From contig NW_003126388.1 in NCBI RefSeq assembly GCF_000003605.2, positions 537,055-556,958 of the forward strand: a DNA stretch of 19,904 nt, given 5' to 3'. Each line of letters opens with the position of its first letter. Position 1 is the stretch's first letter. Positions 17,501 through 19,904 of the stretch are shown here, one piece after another. Both the position numbers and the translations under genes were made by a program. Source of the stretch: Saccoglossus kowalevskii (Eukaryota; Hemichordata; Enteropneusta; Harrimaniidae). A model generated the notes under the pieces. The model ran no database searches. It was not told where the DNA came from and saw only the letters and a list, made by a program, of their open reading frames with translations.

Positions 17501-19701
17501 CTACCCACCACACATGCATAAATATATTATTAATCTGTTATGTGTGTATAGAGAGATGTTGGTTGCCATGGTGACAACAATTTATCTAAGTTAAAATATT
17601 TATATGTGCAGAGACATGTGTGCAACAGGATTCTGGAGAGCCAATTATATGAAAATATGGTAACAAGAACCAAAGCATCAGCTCAGCCAAGCCTACAGAT
17701 ACAAGCAGTGAAACGGCCATCTACTTTGAAAACTGTACCCTCACCACCACTACAGGAGTCACCATTGCCAGAATCAGTCCATCAAAGCATACTACAGGAG
17801 TCGCCATTGCCAGAATCAGTCCATCAAAGCCATTCGATAACTGCAATAAAACAGCCATCTACTTTGAAAGTTATACCCTCACCACTACAAGATTCACCAT
17901 CGCCTGAATCAGACCATCCAAACCCATCGATAACTGCAATAAAACGGCCATCTACTTTGAAAGTTATACCCTCACCACCACTACAAGATTCACCATCGCC
18001 TGAATCAGACCATCCAAACCCATCGATAACTGCAATAAAACGTCCATCTACTTTGAAAGTTATACCCTCACCACCACTACAAGATTCACCATCGCCTGAA
18101 TCAGACCATCCAAACCCATCGATAACTGCAATAAAACGTCCATCTACTTTGAAAGTTATACCCTCACCACCACTACAAGATTCACCATCGCCTGAATCAG
18201 ACCATCCAAACCCATCGATAACTGCAATAAAACGTCCATCTACTTTGAAAGTTATACCCTCACCACCACTACAAGATTCACCATCGCCAAAGCCAGCAGC
18301 ATCTCATGCACCTAAGCAGAAATTCTACCAAGCGCTGTATAATTACAATGGAAGTGGATCAGGTGAACTTGACCTCATAATTAACGATATCCTGATAATC
18401 CTAGAACGAAGCCCAAATGGATGGGTCAAAGGTCGATTGGAGAAGAATGGTCTGTCTGGTTGGTTGCCCCAGTCATATATTGAAGAGTGGACACTTGATT
18501 CTGTAAGTAAAATACAATTGTTTTTTAAGCCATTAGAATAACCTATCAAGCGGAAATATTTAATGACATGTTAAAACATGTCTTTGAATTTTAAATCTGA
18601 ATATTCAAAGCATTTCTATGTTCTTTATATTTTCAAGGTTGAATTTTATTTTTTTGTGTTTTTGTCATTTAATCTTTTCATACATTTCATGTAACAGTAA
18701 AGGGAAGGATATAATTTTGACTTTTGATTAGTGTTCTATCTTACTGTAAAGTACCCTTTTTAACTTATATTCAATAAATTTTGGCTATATTCACTGAAGG
18801 AATGAATCACTGACAAATAAAATATAGTGAAAATACCTTTTTTCCCTATATTTTATATTCAATTTATTAAAAATCTTCATCCAAAAAAGCCAAAATGTCA
18901 TTTCAGCAAAATATTTCGTTTAAATATAACCTTTTGCATAAATCCGTAGGATAGATGAAAACCATATCTCCATTTGACATGCTTAAGTGGAAATATATTT
19001 TTAACCAAAATACTTACTTTTGTTCTAGGTATAAAAAAAAACATTCAGCCTTTCAAACCACTAGAGGGCTGCCTGGCTATGTCGAATTTTCATTGTCATA
19101 ATTCAATCTTTCTTTCAGAAGTATTTTAGTATTGTCATTGCAATTGCAGCATACATGTGTCATGCATCAAATCATCATTTGGTCAGCTCATCTATTACAT
19201 CTATTCATCTAGGTTGCTATAGTAATAGGTAGGAATTTATTTGTTAACCTGGTCTTTTTGTTCTCGTACATCATCAAAATACTTCAATGCAAAATTTGAG
19301 TCAAGAGTTAATTTTATAATGAATTATTTGCTACAGAGTTCATTATATCTATCGAAAATCATTTTATAACAAGTATCATTTCTTCATCAGTTACTGTGTA
19401 TCCTAGCAAATGTTCATGATACTCTAGTCCTGTAACTAGGCATTAATGGAGATTTATTTGTTCATCTTAAGGCATATATATCACTGCAATTATCAATGAA
19501 TATGCAAGCATTCAATTAAAATGAAGACAATAATGACATTTTAAATATTTCAATAATTCTAATCTGGAGACTTTGAAATTCAAATGTTAATTTTTATCTT
19601 TTGTGCATTATATTATATTGTATAAAAATAAATAATCTATTTTCAGGATTTGCAAGAAATCAAAAATGATGGTCATAGTGATGATTTTGAAGAGGGCGTA
19701 G
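8497..19701 (+). CDS. SH3-domain single-pass transmembrane adaptor-like protein (gene span, 3' end outside window)
   Basis: Exons 8497-8563, 8760-8807, 10129-10247, 13630-13787, 13935-14098, 16361-17209, 17612-18502 and 19647-19701 give about 785 residues so far. Order: signal peptide (about 1-28), ectodomain of some 20 residues, membrane helix (51-72), juxtamembrane Cys76 and basic stretch, SH3 domain 1 (132-185), a long acidic linker with an APPPP ligand, YENM, a six-fold proline repeat, SH3 domain 2. All junctions are in phase, but exon 7 needs one base removed at about 17647 to stay open. The plan suggests a type I membrane scaffold that collects SH2- and SH3-containing partners under the plasma membrane; this is inference from architecture. 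I recognise no named orthologue. The last exon seen ends in phase 1, so more exons follow. Confidence 0.8.
8760..8807 (+). CDS. SH3 adaptor, exon 2
   Basis: 48 bases, phase 1 in and out, from CTTCTCAAG to G|GTAATA. It encodes VVLMGNTDNEIVATN: the end of the signal core, a likely cleavage zone near Gly28, and the start of the ectodomain. Skipping it would keep the frame. Confidence 0.75.
8808..10128 (+). other. Intron 2 of the SH3 gene
   Basis: AT-rich, no convincing exon. A short perfect hairpin, ACAAAGCC-CC-GGCTTTGT, lies at 9493-9510. An open frame at 8857-9063 has no usable splice sites. Confidence 0.6.
10129..10247 (+). CDS. SH3 adaptor, exon 3 (membrane helix)
   Basis: After TTTCCATTTCAG it encodes EAPTTDDDGTNT, a 22-residue helix (ALIVTVCIVIILLLSVIVFF), then AVYRYCQR, ending phase 0 at CGG|GTAACT. 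The acidic outer flank and Arg/Lys-rich inner flank set the topology with the C-terminus inside. Cys76 just inside the membrane is a candidate palmitoylation site, and Cys57 lies within the helix. Confidence 0.9.
11537..11877 (+). repeat. Perfect 31-bp minisatellite, 11 copies
   Basis: Eleven head-to-tail copies of a 31-base unit with core GTGGACAGCTGACCAC, apparently without a single substitution. The core is a near palindrome around CAGCTG, an E-box. Located in intron 3. The long antisense open frames here arise because no frame of the repeat holds a stop. Confidence 0.95.
12207..12395 (+). repeat. 30-base perfect direct repeat, 159 bp apart
   Basis: The same 30 bases (beginning CCATGTGTAATTTAACGTGA) occur at 12207-12236 and 12366-12395. 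The interval holds the palindrome ATGAATATTCAT and a poly-A stretch. It could be terminal repeats of a small decayed element or a local duplication. Confidence 0.7.
12444..12562. mobile_element. TTAA-flanked MITE, family II, copy 3
   Basis: 119 bp, inverted ends AGGGCAGTGGTCGTCAGGTA and, as reverse complement of the right, AGGGCGGTGGTCATCATGCT. Left flank TTAA (12440-12443), right flank TTTA. It lies within intron 3 of the SH3 gene, in the orientation opposite to the copy at 441-565. Confidence 0.82.
13630..13787 (+). CDS. SH3 adaptor, exon 4 (charged juxtamembrane)
   Basis: Starts KRGGTSNDFEEGGGEENND, followed by a dense lysine run (KKKKNQKKKK) and GELGFMFPAAFNRK, ending in phase 2 at AA|GTAAGT. 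The lysine cluster could bind acidic membrane lipids. The acceptor is GCTTTTAG. Confidence 0.87.
13935..14098 (+). CDS. SH3 adaptor, exon 5 (SH3 domain 1)
   Basis: Carries one SH3 domain, residues about 132-185. Seen: VRFSYLG at the ALYDY position, LELKTGDIVEV (the ELxLxxGD block), YKGRIG, then GWFPMGYVEE (the PxxYV block). The Trp expected before YKGR is Leu164. Ends phase 1 at G|GTAAGA, 52 bases before the large minisatellite. Confidence 0.93.
14151..16262 (+). repeat. 34-bp minisatellite, about 60 copies, filling intron 5
   Basis: Unit TTGACAGGTTGGCCAGTAGA followed by GTTGACTGGGATGG, with 33-base variants carrying GGCAATGAAG. Each unit has two parts that both open TTGAC(A/T)GG, so it may come from a shorter dimer. 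Units are diverged and arranged in higher-order blocks: the rare variant CCAGTTGAG at 15421 recurs at 15659, exactly seven units on. The plus (transcribed-sense) strand has about 14 G to 4 C per unit. The array starts some 50 bases after the exon 5 donor. Confidence 0.95.
16361..17209 (+). CDS. SH3 adaptor, exon 6 (acidic linker with SH3 ligand)
   Basis: 849 bases, phase 1 both ends, opening with ESHINVAFDDDSGSSSSTG after GTTGTTTCAG. Probably disordered: rich in Ser, Asp, Asn and Lys. It holds an Asp/His tract encoded by a GAT/CAT microsatellite (16550-16612), a SNYVVVGFGKKKP segment and RKAPPPP, which fits the class I SH3 ligand RxxPxxP. The end donor (AAAG|GTGGGT) is moderate; without splicing the frame stops at 17239-17241. 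A stronger internal donor lies at 16799. Confidence 0.88.
16550..16612 (+). repeat. In-frame GAT/CAT microsatellite (Asp/His tract)
   Basis: GATGATGATCAT units repeated within exon 6 encode DDDH repeated, flanked by further aspartates. Length is likely variable between alleles. Asp/His runs can bind divalent metals; nothing more can be said. Confidence 0.85.
17210..17611 (+). other. Intron 6 of the SH3 gene
   Basis: 402 bases, AT-rich with an ACATACATACATA tract near 17480. A possible 92-base exon (17479-17570) was considered and rejected. Confidence 0.55.
17612..18502 (+). CDS. SH3 adaptor, exon 7 (YENM, proline repeats, SH3 domain 2), frame broken near its start
   Basis: Entered in the phase of exon 6 (acceptor ATATGTGCAG) it reads ETCVQQDSGEPI and would stop at TGA 17650-17652. 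Dropping the A at 17647 joins this to YENMVTRTKASAQPS and the long frame that fills the rest of the exon. Then follow the KRPSTLKxxPSPP repeats (17705-18289) and SH3 domain 2: QALYNYNGSGSGELDL, NGWVKGR with the ligand Trp present, GWLPQSYIEEW. Ends phase 0 at TCT|GTAAGT. Confidence 0.85.
17705..18289 (+). repeat. Coding minisatellite, 96-bp unit, proline-rich SH3 ligands
   Basis: Units start at 17837, 17930, 18026, 18122 and 18218, spaced 93, 96, 96 and 96 bases; a diverged unit at 17705 and a partial one precede them. Each 32-residue unit reads ITAIKRPSTLKVIPSPPLQD and then SPSPESDHPNPS. KVIPSPP (KTVPSPP in the first) fits the class I SH3 ligand [RK]xxPxxP; it is lost in the unit with SPLQD. 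The last four are almost identical even at silent sites, so the expansion is recent. Confidence 0.9.
18503..19646 (+). other. Intron 7 of the SH3 gene
   Basis: 1.1 kb of AT-rich sequence; no exon or repeat recognised. Confidence 0.6.
19647..19701 (+). CDS. SH3 adaptor, exon 8
   Basis: 55 bases from TCTATTTTCAG to G|GTATGT, phase 0 in and phase 1 out, encoding DLQEIKNDGHSDDFEEGV. It resembles the NDFEEG stretch of exon 4, but is too short to prove relation. Confidence 0.8.
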
Positions 19702-19760
19702 GTATGTATGTTAATTTGTTCTAAGCAGAAGTTGGTTAAATGGAATAATATGAGCTTAAG

Positions 19761-19904
19761 CATTCTTAGCCAATCGGATTAATCTTCATCCATTTCTAGC
19801 CAATCATATTAGTCTTCACAAGTTTTTAACAAATCAGATTAAACCTCATTCATTCATAGCCAATCAGATTAAAACCACACCCATTTTTCAGCTAATCAGA
19901 TTAA
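19761..19904 (+). repeat. 30-bp tandem repeat with CCAAT boxes, runs off the window
   Basis: Five diverged units at 30-32 base spacing, each with a form of AGCCAATCAGATTA (at about 19771, 19801, 19831, 19861, 19893). AGCCAATCAG fits the NF-Y binding consensus. It lies in intron 8 and continues past the end. Confidence 0.8.

Noticed and set aside
17479-17570. 92-base open segment in intron 6 that would correct the phase between exons 6 and 7
   Set aside because: It would leave a 41-base intron before the exon 7 acceptor, too short for most animals, and it is an ACATACATA microsatellite. The one-base indel in exon 7 explains the phase better and joins two coding-looking parts.
17676-17690. Alternative exon 7 acceptor giving the right phase (AAAG|CATCAG)
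   Set aside because: No pyrimidine tract, and it would discard coding-looking sequence including YENM.

Overview
This is animal nuclear DNA. It is AT-rich, its genes are split by canonical GT/AG introns, and it carries short TTAA-flanked inverted-repeat transposons and large minisatellites. The gene content (a potato-inhibitor-I family protein, an SH3 membrane adaptor) and compact exons suggest an invertebrate, perhaps a marine deuterostome or lophotrochozoan; the species cannot be fixed from the sequence.

Layout. (1) About 896-3232, minus strand: a five-exon gene for a small protein with four predicted membrane segments. Every exon joins in phase 0. Two copies of a 157-159 bp MITE sit 17 bp inside two successive introns, at the same distance from the 5' splice sites. 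(2) 4934-5946, minus strand: a three-exon gene for a 63-residue potato inhibitor I (CI-2/eglin type) serine protease inhibitor with Met-Thr at the reactive bond. (3) About 5950-8480: no gene seen; some local repeats and the presumed promoter side of the next gene. (4) 8497 to beyond 19701, plus strand: at least eight exons of one large gene. It encodes a signal peptide, a very short ectodomain, one membrane helix, a basic and acidic tail, an SH3 domain, a long acidic region with an SH3 ligand, a YENM tyrosine motif, a 32-residue proline-rich repeat array and a second SH3 domain. The gene runs off the window.

The most interesting object is this third gene. Its plan (tiny ectodomain, single helix, juxtamembrane cysteine, cytoplasmic tyrosine and proline motifs) is that of the transmembrane adaptors of lymphocytes such as LAT, PAG or LIME. 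It also carries two SH3 domains and its own array of class I SH3 ligands, which I do not know from any described adaptor. As given, the reading frame is broken by one base at about 17647. Exon 1 has a three-codon uORF that overlaps the first ATG, exon 6 has a second in-frame donor, and the first SH3 domain lacks the ligand-binding tryptophan.

The introns of this gene hold an apparently perfect 31-bp x 11 minisatellite (11537-11877), a 2.1-kb 34-bp minisatellite (about 14151-16262) and a CCAAT-box tandem array at the window end. Five MITE copies of two families lie in the window. No rRNA, tRNA, CRISPR array or bacterial feature was found.
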